Origin: a virus
Reading direction: 5' to 3' (one strand)
DNA: 64,000 nt
Virus record (IMG/VR): IMGVR_UViG_3300040751_002080
Location: 24,647-88,646 of that record
Shown here: piece after piece, positions 47,136 through 56,697 of the stretch
Numbering within the stretch: position 1 is the first letter of the stretch
How the letters are laid out: every line of letters begins with the position of its first letter
Translations under genes and position numbers: made by a program
Notes under the pieces: generated by a model
Database searches by the model: none
The model's input: the letters and a program-made list of their open reading frames with translations, nothing else
What the model was told of the DNA's origin: nothing

Positions 47136-50100
47136 TAGTAATTATTTCCTTCAGTAATGGTGGTTGTCGAAGTTGTTGTACTTTGAACGCCTGTGTTTAA
47201 AACTTCGTTACTTGTAATAACATTTGCAGTTGCTTTAAGTCTTGATGCAGTAATACTATCAATAACTTCAACATCACTAACACTTGCACTACTAATCAAT
47301 ATTTCGTCGTTTTCACTTTTTAGTTCGTACATACTACCAAACGATTGTGTTTCACTTTTTGGTACTAGAACAATACTACTTATATCAGGTGCAGTTTGCT
47401 TCATAATATATGCTGCTAATTCACTAAAATAAAATGTTTCTCCAAAGTCCCAGTTTTCTAATGCAAAGAACTCGTTGATACTATCAACAACTCGTGATTT
47501 TATATCATTGTCATTTACAACACGATTTGTATTTTTTACTATTTTAAATGTTGCTTGCACATCAGTATCACTTTCAGAACCAAATAAAGATTTATATTTT
47601 ACAGGATGATATATTACTTCATCACTGATTGATTTAATCTTTTTAATATCATTGCCAAAATCTAAAAACAGTGAATCACTACTAGGTGGCAATGGCTTAG
47701 TTGTAATATCGCCTTTGAGATATTTTCTATATTCAATATCATAAGATTTTGTTAAAATATACAAGTCAATAATGTTACTACTACTTGGATCAATGCGACG
47801 ATTTTCGGCAGCGGCATGTCTGTAATCAAATCTAATATTATCTCTGCCTTTGTATGCTTTGTAATCAATGGATAGTTCTAATCCTGTTTGTAGTGCATTA
47901 AACTTTTTAAATACATCAGTACTACTAATATAAAATATTGTTGCAGCATCATACGAACTGTATGCTCCGATTGCTGCTTCAGTTTGTTTTACTACAATAT
48001 TTTCTGCTGCGGCACTAACATATTCATAAGTTTCGACATCATTTTTTTCAAACTTTTTAGAAAATATATATTTTGTGTCTGGCAAATAAGCAGGTGCAAC
48101 AATATTTGTAAATAGATCAGGGTCGTCAATCACTCCATCGGCATCACTATCAGTAAATCCTATTTCTAGTTTTTTACTATCTACATACCCATCTGCACTT
48201 CTGTATTCTTTAACAACTTGCCACTTCCAATCTTGGTTAAACGGTGTTAATAAATCAGGCTTATTATTATTACTTAAAATACTAATACTATCAGTAACAA
48301 TCTTACCAACTTTACTATCGTATATACGATCATTGCCATCAAAGTAAAAACGTATTTGTTTGTCACTTTCGAATACATATCTTACAGCACGGCTAGTTAC
48401 TGTATATTTTTCACCATCAGTTTCAAATAAGAAAATCCAACTAGCATCTTGATTTGTGCCAGTAGCATCTCCAGTTTTTCCAGTATCAAATACACTGGTT
48501 GTATCAAGATTGCTGTTTGTAATAACTTTCCAGTTGGTTGTTTCAACATCATAACGCAATCCAAATGTTTTAAATGCAAATGCCTGATCAACCATTTGTG
48601 ATAATGTATCATTTACAATAGTATTATTTAATACCGGAATAATTTCTGAAAGTTTACTAGTACTAGGAACTTCATCATTTAATATAATAGGTCCTAATGT
48701 ACTATCAACATTACCTATTGTTCCATTCTCATATACACTTATAATTTTAGTCCATATATATTCTTTATCACCTAGTGCAGATACTTCTCCTAAGACCAGT
48801 TTATTGTTTTTGTCGTAATGATATCCTGCTGGAGGAGTAAACTTAACCAAACTTCCAGCAGCAACAAACTTCATTGTTGTAGCAGTAAAACTTGATACTG
48901 CAACTGGTATAGAAAACTGATCTTGGAATAGTCCACTACTTTGATTTGTTTCATTTGTTGTGGCATTCCATGTATAGTTTAAATCAACAATACTTGCATT
49001 TCTACTAAAGTTTTTATAATAAAAGTTTTTAGTTTGTGTATTCTTTATTATTTCTAATACTCGATTATTAATAACTGCTTCAATGTCTGTTTTTGAAACA
49101 AAGTTAAAACTAAATTTGTTTGTAAGTTCTTCTGTAAAAATACTTCCGTCATCGCCAAACATCAAAGTGTTACTGTACTTTCCAGTTGCATCACGTAAAT
49201 CGTAATATCTACTAATACCACTACTTGTTCTGTTTACACTTTTTGTTTTAATAATCTGTTGGCTTACACCCAAAGGTCCAATATTATAATCTTCGCCAGT
49301 TATCAAACGATTTTGTGTGTAATATGTACTAGGTGCATTTGTTTGAATACTTTCATTAGTTTCTGATTGATCTGCATTTGAAACAACTGATTGTAGTTCT
49401 AAAACTATGTTAAGTGTTTCTGCTGAGTTATTTTTACTAATGTAAGGAACTTGAATTTGTATTCCTGTCATATCAGCTGGATTTATATTAAACTGTGCAT
49501 TTGCTGATATTCTATAATAAACTTTAAAATCGCCCTTTGGTAATGTTCCAAAAGTTCCGTCACTAAACACAAGACTTATTCTATCGCTTACACGACTTAG
49601 AACACTATACAAATCACGAACACCTTTGGTAACACTGTTGTAAACAATGTTATTACCTTCTGTGCTTTCAACTTTTTGCCATAACGCTTCTTCGTTTCCG
49701 TTGCTGTCTAACTTGTAAAGCCAAACATCACTGTTGTTGATGTTATCGCTGTCAATGTTTACAGTTGTATTTGGAACAGGATTTAATATAGAGAATGTAT
49801 TCTCTTGTATACTACCTTGTCTAAAGTGCATAAAAAATCCACTGTTTGAACTTCCTGCACCTTGGCCGTTGTCTCTATATAAAAATGCTAGTTTATTTCC
49901 AGGAAACGGTTCTTCTTCGTATATTGTTGTAGTATCTGTATCAATATTAGTACTAACAATTTCAAACTTGCGTGAGGTGTCATCTATGTTTTTTGTAAAA
50001 CTATATATAGGCAACCCTGTATTATTTGCACTAAATCTATATTGTTCAGTTGTTACGCCATTTACAATAGCTTTTTTAATAGGGCGGCCAAATGTTGAGT

Positions 50101-50599
50101 TTGCTGGCAACGCAGCATTCATAATCTTAATAAACTGTTCGTACCAATCCGAGTTAGTAGGATCATTCCAAATAATACTTTGATTAGACAAATTGTTGTT
50201 ATTAGCATCGACTACATCCTCTGTGGTACTAACACTTTCAATTTTTAATAATCCGTTGGCTGGAATATTTCTATTTGCATTATAACTAATAAGCCTTGCC
50301 AAACGGAGAATACTTTCTCTACGGTCAGCAGTTTCAATAAAGTTTTCTCTAGCATTTAGGTCAGTACGGAAAGCAAGGTTTTGTCCTAGAAATGCAATAA
50401 GATCAATAAGTGCAAGATATTCACTGGATTCGATATAATCATTAAAATCTTCTGGATAGTTTTCACGGATATATGTAATCATAGTTCTGCGTAGATTATC
50501 AAAGTCGTAACTTTGGAAATCTGCGTATCTAAAACTTTGATATATTGTTTTCCAGTCTTCAGCTAGTAGAAGTCTGTTTTGCCTATCTGTCGTTGACAT
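47135..50599 (-). CDS. gp6: Baseplate wedge subunit gp6
   Basis: Protein of 1154 aa. Its N-terminal 120 residues carry the gp6 pattern of T4-like phages: FQSYDFDNLRRTMITYI, YPEDFNDY, SSEYLALIDLIAFLGQNLAFRTDLNARENFIETADRRES and LISYNANRNIPANG in order (quoted in pieces). gp6 forms the wedge framework of the baseplate, and a C-terminal dimerising region is expected. T4 gp6 is about 660 aa, so this form is much longer, with extra beta-rich segments in the middle. It is flanked by gp25 and the giant structural gene, the T4-like order. A GAGGAA site precedes the ATG, and a weak late motif (GGTAAATA) is 24 bp upstream. Confidence 0.9.
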   Translation of the reverse strand: MSTTDRQNRLLLAEDWKTIYQSFRYADFQSYDFDNLRRTMITYIRENYPEDFNDYIESSEYLALIDLIAFLGQNLAFRTDLNARENFIETADRRESILRLARLISYNANRNIPANGLLKIESVSTTEDVVDANNNNLSNQSIIWNDPTNSDWYEQFIKIMNAALPANSTFGRPIKKAIVNGVTTEQYRFSANNTGLPIYSFTKNIDDTSRKFEIVSTNIDTDTTTIYEEEPFPGNKLAFLYRDNGQGAGSSNSGFFMHFRQGSIQENTFSILNPVPNTTVNIDSDNINNSDVWLYKLDSNGNEEALWQKVESTEGNNIVYNSVTKGVRDLYSVLSRVSDRISLVFSDGTFGTLPKGDFKVYYRISANAQFNINPADMTGIQIQVPYISKNNSAETLNIVLELQSVVSNADQSETNESIQTNAPSTYYTQNRLITGEDYNIGPLGVSQQIIKTKSVNRTSSGISRYYDLRDATGKYSNTLMFGDDGSIFTEELTNKFSFNFVSKTDIEAVINNRVLEIIKNTQTKNFYYKNFSRNASIVDLNYTWNATTNETNQSSGLFQDQFSIPVAVSSFTATTMKFVAAGSLVKFTPPAGYHYDKNNKLVLGEVSALGDKEYIWTKIISVYENGTIGNVDSTLGPIILNDEVPSTSKLSEIIPVLNNTIVNDTLSQMVDQAFAFKTFGLRYDVETTNWKVITNSNLDTTSVFDTGKTGDATGTNQDASWIFLFETDGEKYTVTSRAVRYVFESDKQIRFYFDGNDRIYDSKVGKIVTDSISILSNNNKPDLLTPFNQDWKWQVVKEYRSADGYVDSKKLEIGFTDSDADGVIDDPDLFTNIVAPAYLPDTKYIFSKKFEKNDVETYEYVSAAAENIVVKQTEAAIGAYSSYDAATIFYISSTDVFKKFNALQTGLELSIDYKAYKGRDNIRFDYRHAAAENRRIDPSSSNIIDLYILTKSYDIEYRKYLKGDITTKPLPPSSDSLFLDFGNDIKKIKSISDEVIYHPVKYKSLFGSESDTDVQATFKIVKNTNRVVNDNDIKSRVVDSINEFFALENWDFGETFYFSELAAYIMKQTAPDISSIVLVPKSETQSFGSMYELKSENDEILISSASVSDVEVIDSITASRLKATANVITSNEVLNTGVQSTTTSTTTITEGNNY

Positions 50600-50622
50600 T
50601 CGCGGTTCCTCACTTTATAGTA

Positions 50623-50630
50623 TATTTACC
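50623..50630 (-). promoter_or_regulatory. Possible late promoter motif GGTAAATA
   Basis: Minus-strand GGTAAATA, 24 bp before the gp6 ATG. It differs from NATAAATA at one base. The identical distance to the start seen at 33495 supports it, but the match is weaker. Confidence 0.4.
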
Positions 50631-50651
50631 TGAAGTAAAAAACTGCGTACT

Positions 50652-51089
50652 TTAAATTAATCCGTTGTCTTGATCAAACTTTATACGCATACTTTCGCTA
50701 ATGCTGTAAGGAATGTAAGTCAACGAACAGTCAATCTGTATACCGCTTTCGTAACTGTCAACGATTACACTATCAACATTAACTCTTGGATCGTAGTTGA
50801 CTATTTCTGTTACATCTTCAATAATAAGTTGTTTTAAGTCATCAGTAAATGGTTCAAACAACACATCCCATATAATAGTTCCAAACTCTGGATTCTCAAG
50901 TTTTTCACCTTGACGAATATGGAAATGATTTATAATATCCTGCTTGATTATACTAATATCATACAAGTTAAATCCTTTAGGATTAGCTACTGTGCTAACT
51001 CCTCTGTATTGTTTGGAAACCACAGGAGGACTAGTAATATCGTTTGATACTGTTACATTTTTGTATAAGGGTTTTTCATTTGTAGCCAT
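50652..51089 (-). CDS. gp25: Baseplate wedge subunit gp25
   Basis: Protein of 145 aa of the gp25/lysozyme-like wedge family. Key segments are LYDISIIKQDIINHFHIRQGEK, NPEFGTIIWDVLFEP (conserved across T4-like and T6SS TssE proteins) and a C-terminal SLTYIPYSISESMRIKF, quoted in pieces. gp25 links wedges to the inner baseplate and sheath. Its length is near the T4 value of about 132 aa. There is no Shine-Dalgarno within 15 bases of the ATG, and a GATAAATA late motif ends four bases before it, so the late transcript could be leaderless. The gene lies between gp6 and a Gly/Ala-rich structural gene. Confidence 0.9.
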   Translation of the reverse strand: MATNEKPLYKNVTVSNDITSPPVVSKQYRGVSTVANPKGFNLYDISIIKQDIINHFHIRQGEKLENPEFGTIIWDVLFEPFTDDLKQLIIEDVTEIVNYDPRVNVDSVIVDSYESGIQIDCSLTYIPYSISESMRIKFDQDNGLI

Positions 51090-51093
51090 AATG

Positions 51094-51101
51094 TATTTAT
51101 C
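51094..51101 (-). promoter_or_regulatory. T4-late-type promoter motif GATAAATA close to the gp25 start
   Basis: Minus-strand GATAAATA ending four bases before the gp25 ATG. If transcription starts at the usual distance from such a site, it would begin at or inside the gp25 start codon. It also overlaps the last codons of the upstream gene. Confidence 0.45.
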
Positions 51102-52395
51102 TTGCTATCATATAGTTGAATGCGGCTTGGCTTTCGGCAGGTAATTTTATTAGTTCGGCAGATCTGTTACTAGGATTCAACTCTACTATTCTGTCAAAAT
51201 CGTATGATCCTATTTTAAAAACTTGTCCGTCTACTACAATACCTAATATCGTATCTTCTTTTGCTTTTTCTTCAATACTTATTCCGTATCCATTGTTCTT
51301 TTTAACAAGTTTAGTTCCAAACTTTTTAGCACATCTTTTACAAGCAGTTGCTACATTTGCAAATGTAGGATCGTTTGTTGTTTTAAATGTTTTCTTATCT
51401 ATTTGTTTGGCTAAACTTGCCATGTTATTAAGTTGACCTACTGGATTATCATTGAATATAATATCTTTGGCTATTTGTTTGCCTGCTTTGCTAGTAACTC
51501 TCGGCTTATTGAATATTTTTCCAACTAGATTTGCTCCTACTTGTGCAGCAGCGCCGCCTAATACTTTTTGTAAATCAGGTGGTAAACTGTTTAGTGCTCC
51601 TGAAAGATTTTTTGTAAAATCACCAACACCACGACTAAACTGATCAAACACTGGGCCTACTCCTGGTATGCCTGAAATAGCTGCTCCTAACCCGCCTGCT
51701 AGTTTTCCGGCCATATCTCCTAATGCGCCAGATACTGCTCCGAGTGCATTTCCTATAGCACCATCGATAGCTCCTAAAGCACTTCCTAATGCACCGGACA
51801 ATCCTGTACTTGATAGTAAGTTACCCATTACACCAGGAAGTTTTCCTAGTATTCCTCCAAGTGCTGATCCTGCTATACTACTTAATCCGCCTTGTAGGCC
51901 TTGTAAAAAACTATCTTTTATGTAATCAACTGTGTTAGTAGTTGCATCTTGTATTTCTGTTCTAACCTCTGCTGGATTAGCTGCGTTTGTTCCGCCAGCG
52001 TAGGTATTAGTAACAGAAGAACTACCAGTAGGAGCACCAAAATTTCCGCCAGGTACTCTTATACCAGCAATAGCAGGAATATTACCAGCTGCAAGAGTAG
52101 CAGGACTAACAAATCCTAAGTTTTCAACAAATGCAGCCGGGTTTGAAATACCTTGTAGTGCGCCTGCTGCGCCAGCTAGTTGTCCTGATATTGACCCAAA
52201 TACTGCTCCTGCTGCACCTTGAAGCGCACCTTCTATATTACCAGATTGTATGCCGCCAGCTATGCCGCCAACAAGTGCTACTGTAGGCAAAGGTGCATTA
52301 GCTAATGCTTGATTTATTCCTTGCACTCCTCGAGATATTGATTCTCTAACAATAGGCTGAACCAACTGCGAGTTGTTTATTGCAAATGCTACCAT
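51097..52395 (-). CDS. Gly/Ala-rich virion structural protein
   Basis: Protein of 432 aa with a low-complexity Gly/Ala/Leu-rich body (about residues 35-310) of repeated segments such as ALGSALGAIDGAIGNALGAVSGALGDMAGKL, quoted here as a pattern of hydrophobic GAL repeats that could form amphipathic helices. The C-terminal 100 residues are more ordered, with a CKRCAKKFG CxxC pair near residue 350 and a terminal VDGQVFKIGSYDF strand. It is located in the baseplate block between gp25 and the gp5-like spike and has its own AATAAATA motif and AGGAGGG site. I do not recognise a T4 counterpart; a baseplate hub or tape-measure-like role is possible. Confidence 0.6.
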   Translation of the reverse strand: MVAFAINNSQLVQPIVRESISRGVQGINQALANAPLPTVALVGGIAGGIQSGNIEGALQGAAGAVFGSISGQLAGAAGALQGISNPAAFVENLGFVSPATLAAGNIPAIAGIRVPGGNFGAPTGSSSVTNTYAGGTNAANPAEVRTEIQDATTNTVDYIKDSFLQGLQGGLSSIAGSALGGILGKLPGVMGNLLSSTGLSGALGSALGAIDGAIGNALGAVSGALGDMAGKLAGGLGAAISGIPGVGPVFDQFSRGVGDFTKNLSGALNSLPPDLQKVLGGAAAQVGANLVGKIFNKPRVTSKAGKQIAKDIIFNDNPVGQLNNMASLAKQIDKKTFKTTNDPTFANVATACKRCAKKFGTKLVKKNNGYGISIEEKAKEDTILGIVVDGQVFKIGSYDFDRIVELNPSNRSAELIKLPAESQAAFNYMIAR

Positions 52396-52411
52396 ACTGC
52401 CCTCCTAGTAG

Positions 52412-52419
52412 TATTTATT
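52412..52419 (-). promoter_or_regulatory. T4-late-type promoter motif AATAAATA
   Basis: Minus-strand AATAAATA, 16 bp before the ATG at 52395, with AGGAGGG between motif and start. It overlaps the stop codon of the gp5-like gene. Confidence 0.5.
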
Positions 52420-53983
52420 ACTCTTTTCCTAGCTCGTTCATTGGTGTTCTATCGGTGTGTACCGGGCGTTCATCCATATGAAGGTCTTGGCTTTCTGTAT
52501 CAACTGCTTCTGTTTTATCTGGTGCTGTTTCTAGTGGGTTCCAGTTTTCGTGGCCTTGCCATGGTTCGTGTTGCGGAACACGCTGCGGGAACTTGGCTTT
52601 TATCGATACTTCTGCTTCTTCTGCTTCCGGTGCAGCAGGCCCGTTGAGATGTATATCACCGCCTGATATTGTTGTGTTTGTTGCACCAATACTAAAGTCA
52701 CCTCCGGCTGTTACTTTTGTTTCAGCACCAGACTTGAAGTTACTAGCGGCTGCTGACGTAATGTTTACACCGACTGCACTGTTTATATGTGTGTTACCTA
52801 ATGTTGAAATTTTGCCATCAACACCTACTAATACTTCCCAATTAACAGCAGCACTTTGATATATGCTTTCATTTACAATCATATTGATGTTTCTGCCGGC
52901 TTCAAAATTTATATCTCTATCTGCTACAAAGTTGAAATCTGTTTCTGTATGAAAACTAATACTATCTTTAGCATAAACATCAAGTTTGCCATTACTTGAC
53001 ATTTCAATCCATGCTGTTCCTCTGCTGTTATTGATATAGATTAGATCTTCACTGGTGTTGATCATTATTTGTGCACCAGTACGTGTTCTAAATCGTATCA
53101 TTTCGTTTGCAGGGCGTGTAACATCGCCGCCAGTTTCGCTTGCTTCTTTGTTTATGTATTTGTAAGGAGTATCTTCAGGGGATCCTTCTCGTATAAGTTT
53201 GTCGTCACCGTCATCAATAACAAAACTACTACTGCCTAAACGGTTTACATGCACTGTTGCTTGGCTTTCTTTTAAACCTATTCTGCCTTGCGGTGATCCT
53301 CCACGCTTGTCAACAGGCCCCGGACTACTTAATCCAAGTACTGCACTAGGAAATTCACGTTGCGCACTACTAGTTGTTATTCCTCTAATATCATCTTCAA
53401 CTAATCCTTGTTCTTTTAGTTGATTGATAAAATCTTCATTAACAGGTCTTTTGTATTTTACAGGATTATTGGTTTGTATTTTTGTTATTTTTTTGTTGTA
53501 TTCGCCAACTGGTAGTTTTTTACCTTTTAATTCTTTTGGTACTGGGCCGCTGGTTTGTTCTGTACTAGGCTGGCCGCCAGGCAACATAAATGTCATACCT
53601 CTTTCAGGTACACATCCAAACCAATAACCAAACTCTCTGCTTCCTTCTACAAATGTACACAATACTAATGTGCCTGGGTCTGGCGGAATGGCCCAAAATC
53701 CATAACTTTTTTGTGTATTTGAATACGTATCGTTTTTTCCTAAATGTTGAGCACCTGTAACTCCATAAAATGGACTTGCATAATAAACTATCGACGTTTG
53801 ACCTAAGGTTTCTCCAGCTGTTCCTGCTTCACTTATTTTTAAAAGTTCAACTTCTAGTGCTCCGAGATACAAAGGATCGGCATGTTTAATAACTCTAGCC
53901 AAATATGGGCCGGGCTTAGGAGCAGGTTGTCCGTTATCAACCGATCTTGTTTGTTCTGCTTTTATTGGTCCATTGTTTTGCAT
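52418..53983 (-). CDS. gp5: Baseplate central spike protein, gp5-like without lysozyme domain
   Basis: Protein of 521 aa. The N-terminal part (YLARVIKHADP, LGALEVEL, YGFWAIPPDPGTLVLCTF, SREFGYWFGCV) matches the OB-fold of gp5/VgrG-type hub spikes. After a flexible middle the region about 290-450 is a beta-helix candidate (TGAQIMINTSEDLIYI, VDGKISTLGNTHIN, GGDFSIGATNTTISGGDIHLNGP) like the gp5 C-terminal needle, quoted in pieces. T4 gp5 has a lysozyme domain between these parts, and no such domain is seen here. It forms the membrane-puncturing tip. It starts directly after the stop of the next gene upstream (TAAATG context). Confidence 0.72.
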   Translation of the reverse strand: MQNNGPIKAEQTRSVDNGQPAPKPGPYLARVIKHADPLYLGALEVELLKISEAGTAGETLGQTSIVYYASPFYGVTGAQHLGKNDTYSNTQKSYGFWAIPPDPGTLVLCTFVEGSREFGYWFGCVPERGMTFMLPGGQPSTEQTSGPVPKELKGKKLPVGEYNKKITKIQTNNPVKYKRPVNEDFINQLKEQGLVEDDIRGITTSSAQREFPSAVLGLSSPGPVDKRGGSPQGRIGLKESQATVHVNRLGSSSFVIDDGDDKLIREGSPEDTPYKYINKEASETGGDVTRPANEMIRFRTRTGAQIMINTSEDLIYINNSRGTAWIEMSSNGKLDVYAKDSISFHTETDFNFVADRDINFEAGRNINMIVNESIYQSAAVNWEVLVGVDGKISTLGNTHINSAVGVNITSAAASNFKSGAETKVTAGGDFSIGATNTTISGGDIHLNGPAAPEAEEAEVSIKAKFPQRVPQHEPWQGHENWNPLETAPDKTEAVDTESQDLHMDERPVHTDRTPMNELGKE

Positions 53984-56395
53984 TTAACTATTAAATCCTG
54001 TGTTTAATTGACTTGCTTTGTTAGCATCTTGTACTTTGTTTGCTTGATCCGATGTTCCTGATGTTCTAGTATCTTCGGGCTGGCCTCGACGTCTTAGCAA
54101 TGTAAGCTCTTGTGTGAAACGATTTCGTTGAATTTTGTTTTCAATAGCAGTTACTCTATATAATCCATTAAACTGAGATACAGGAACTGTATTTTCTGGG
54201 TAAATCATTCCTCCGGTATCTGGATTGTAATCAATCGGAGTTCTAAAATTCAATATAACATCAACTTCACTGCGTTGATAATCAACCTGGCCTCCTGCTG
54301 TAGTGTTTAGATCTCCTGGTTGATCTGTCCAGTTGCCCATTCCACTGTCAACTATAAAATAAGGATCACCGAATATTTCAAGTTTAACTTCGACTAAGTC
54401 AACACTACCGTTGCCTAATATCTGATCATGAAACTTACGTGCCCATCTAATCTTACTATTATCAATCCCAGCTCCGCCGCCGCCTTGTGTGCTGCTTGAA
54501 TTTACAAATGCTTGTGTGGTTAAACCAGTTGAACTATTTGCACCCGAAGGCTGGATGTTCAATCCTAACTGACTCGGCTTTTGTTCAGTAAGATTAAACT
54601 GTGTGCCACCAGTTTTTGCATCAATGCTTAACTGGCCGCTGTCAGGTTGTATAAATTGAAAGAATGCTGCTCTAAAGTTTATATCAAAACGAACAATATC
54701 AGTATTTTCTCCACTATAGATATAGTTGTATTCTTTTTTTGCATTTTGTCTTAGACTGTTGTAATCTACACCTGCTGCTCCAGCGTTCTGAAAGTGACTA
54801 CTATGCACCATATACTCTACAACTTTATAATGATTTACTTTTGCATCTTCGCCGAATACATTTTCCTGTTGTGCATTTGGTTTTAGGTAACTTTCTGCAT
54901 CTATTCTAAACCACGGAACCATTCCGTTTGCATCAGGTGCTCGTTCTTTTATAGATTTGCCCCAGTCGCTTGTTAATATTACATCTTCGATGATTCTTAA
55001 TATTGATGTACCCGAACTATAGCTAAAAACTCTTTCATCATTACTAACAGTATTTTTAGCACGAGTCATAACTTTATTTTTTTTGTCATAAACTTGACCA
55101 GTTTGTGGCATTGGTACTGTTCCACTTTCTTCAGCACCTTCAATGATACGTGCTTTTCCAAGATTGTTCAAACTGTTTGGGTCTTGTGCTATCGATGATA
55201 GCTGTTCACCGATGCTGCTTTTTGTTAATATTTGTCCAGTAATCATACTTAAAAATGCTTCAAAGTTTTGAGGCGCTTGCGCTCCTAAAAACCCACTAAT
55301 GTTTTCAAACAATCCTTGCACATTACCCGATTTAAAGTTTGCTAACAATCCTCCAAGACTTTTGTCTAGGCCGCCAGCTAATCCACCTAACAATCCTCCA
55401 GCTGCGCCGCCTATGCCGCTAATAGATCCTCCTAATGCTCCAGCAACTGCTCCTGCTGCACTGTTTTGAAAACTATTTTTTAAACTATTGCCGTTTGCTA
55501 GGCCTCCAATAACGCCGCCAACTACTCCAGCTGCTACAGCACCGAATAATCCGCCACCTTTGCTGCCGCCGCCGCCGCCACCACCGCCTCGAGATTTAGT
55601 TGTGGCGCCTGCATCAGTTGTATTTGGTATTCTTGCAGGATTGCCGCTAGAAGCAATATCTTTTGGAAATGTAATAACTATTTCTGAAGCTTCGGCTAGT
55701 TGATTTGATTTTCTTAGTTCTTCGTAGTGCCCATTGATAATAGTTGTTAAACTTTGTTCACCGCTTTGTAGTAGTTTTTCTACAGTGTTGCCTGTTAATG
55801 CAATATCAACCGGACTTGCAGTTGCATCGTCAAGATATGCTTGTTCATTCCACGGTAGTGCTTCAACTGTGTAGGTTGTACCACCTTGATTTACATCAAA
55901 CTCTATATTTGTTAGCTTAATAGGCACATCTCTACGAAGATTTAATCCTGATTCTGTAACAATAACATCTCCGTCGTCATCGTACCCTATAAACTCCATT
56001 GATAACATAAACGGAGCATTAGCATAGTTTTGATATCCGCTAATAGTTGCAGCTATTTGACAAGTTTGTAAGAATAATCCCATACTATATGGTTCGTCAA
56101 CAGTAAATGTTATAAATGTAGCATTAGTACTGCGTGATTTTGAGTTTGGAACACACAATGCTTCAATATTAACATTATCAATAAAGTATTCTAACTTGCC
56201 GCCTATAATATCTTCATATTCAGTCGTAACTTTGTTATCGCCGGCACCGCCGCCGCTTCTAAGAATAACATTTTGAGGACCATATGCTCTATATGTTTCA
56301 TTGGGTACTGCAATCTCATCTCTTGTTAAACAAGACATTGTAAAAATAGTATTAAAACTAGAAAACTGATGTAGACTGTTTATTTCGATAGACAT
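53984..56395 (-). CDS. Baseplate hub-like structural protein with Gly-rich insert
   Basis: Protein of 803 aa. The N-terminal 200 residues and the C-terminal 250 residues look like folded beta-rich domains (for example FIDNVNIEALCVP and YRVTAIENKIQRNRFTQELTLLRRRG, in pieces). They frame a low-complexity region of roughly residues 265-370 with a run of eight glycines and GGLLGGLAGG-type repeats. The position directly before the gp5-like spike and after gp53 suggests the hub ring protein that carries the spike (gp27-like role), which is inference. Overlap with gp53 is one base (TAATG). Confidence 0.65.
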   Translation of the reverse strand: MSIEINSLHQFSSFNTIFTMSCLTRDEIAVPNETYRAYGPQNVILRSGGGAGDNKVTTEYEDIIGGKLEYFIDNVNIEALCVPNSKSRSTNATFITFTVDEPYSMGLFLQTCQIAATISGYQNYANAPFMLSMEFIGYDDDGDVIVTESGLNLRRDVPIKLTNIEFDVNQGGTTYTVEALPWNEQAYLDDATASPVDIALTGNTVEKLLQSGEQSLTTIINGHYEELRKSNQLAEASEIVITFPKDIASSGNPARIPNTTDAGATTKSRGGGGGGGGSKGGGLFGAVAAGVVGGVIGGLANGNSLKNSFQNSAAGAVAGALGGSISGIGGAAGGLLGGLAGGLDKSLGGLLANFKSGNVQGLFENISGFLGAQAPQNFEAFLSMITGQILTKSSIGEQLSSIAQDPNSLNNLGKARIIEGAEESGTVPMPQTGQVYDKKNKVMTRAKNTVSNDERVFSYSSGTSILRIIEDVILTSDWGKSIKERAPDANGMVPWFRIDAESYLKPNAQQENVFGEDAKVNHYKVVEYMVHSSHFQNAGAAGVDYNSLRQNAKKEYNYIYSGENTDIVRFDINFRAAFFQFIQPDSGQLSIDAKTGGTQFNLTEQKPSQLGLNIQPSGANSSTGLTTQAFVNSSSTQGGGGAGIDNSKIRWARKFHDQILGNGSVDLVEVKLEIFGDPYFIVDSGMGNWTDQPGDLNTTAGGQVDYQRSEVDVILNFRTPIDYNPDTGGMIYPENTVPVSQFNGLYRVTAIENKIQRNRFTQELTLLRRRGQPEDTRTSGTSDQANKVQDANKASQLNTGFNS

Positions 56396-56697
56396 TAGAT
56401 TCCTAACTCTGTTTTTAACTTTGATTTCTTAGGTAAAAATATTTTAGTGCCAGCTTCAAAATCAAATACAGGATCCTTTATTGTATCCATATTTCTTTGA
56501 GCAAAAACCCACCATAACTTTGATGTATTATACAAATCATATGCTAACAAGTCAGGACGGTGTGAATATTGAGGCTCAATAGTGTAAAGAATATCGTCAT
56601 CTTCTGCTGGAACTGGTCTAATAGAGAAGAAACCTAACTCTCCGCTGGTTGTAAGTTTTGTATTTCCGTAAGGACTAGTTTTTCCATAGTTTGCCAT
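56395..56697 (-). CDS. gp53: Baseplate wedge subunit gp53
   Basis: Protein of 100 aa with the gp53 signature: IEPQYSHRPDLLAYDLYNTSKLWWVFAQRN in the middle (quoted in pieces: HRPDLLAYDLY and LWWVFAQRN) and FDFEAGTKIFLP at the C-terminus, resembling LysM-like gp53. In T4 gp53 joins wedges at the inner baseplate; the T4 protein is about 196 aa, so this is a short version. It overlaps both neighbours by one base each. It belongs to the minus-strand baseplate operon that starts at 57485. Confidence 0.85.
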   Translation of the reverse strand: MANYGKTSPYGNTKLTTSGELGFFSIRPVPAEDDDILYTIEPQYSHRPDLLAYDLYNTSKLWWVFAQRNMDTIKDPVFDFEAGTKIFLPKKSKLKTELGI

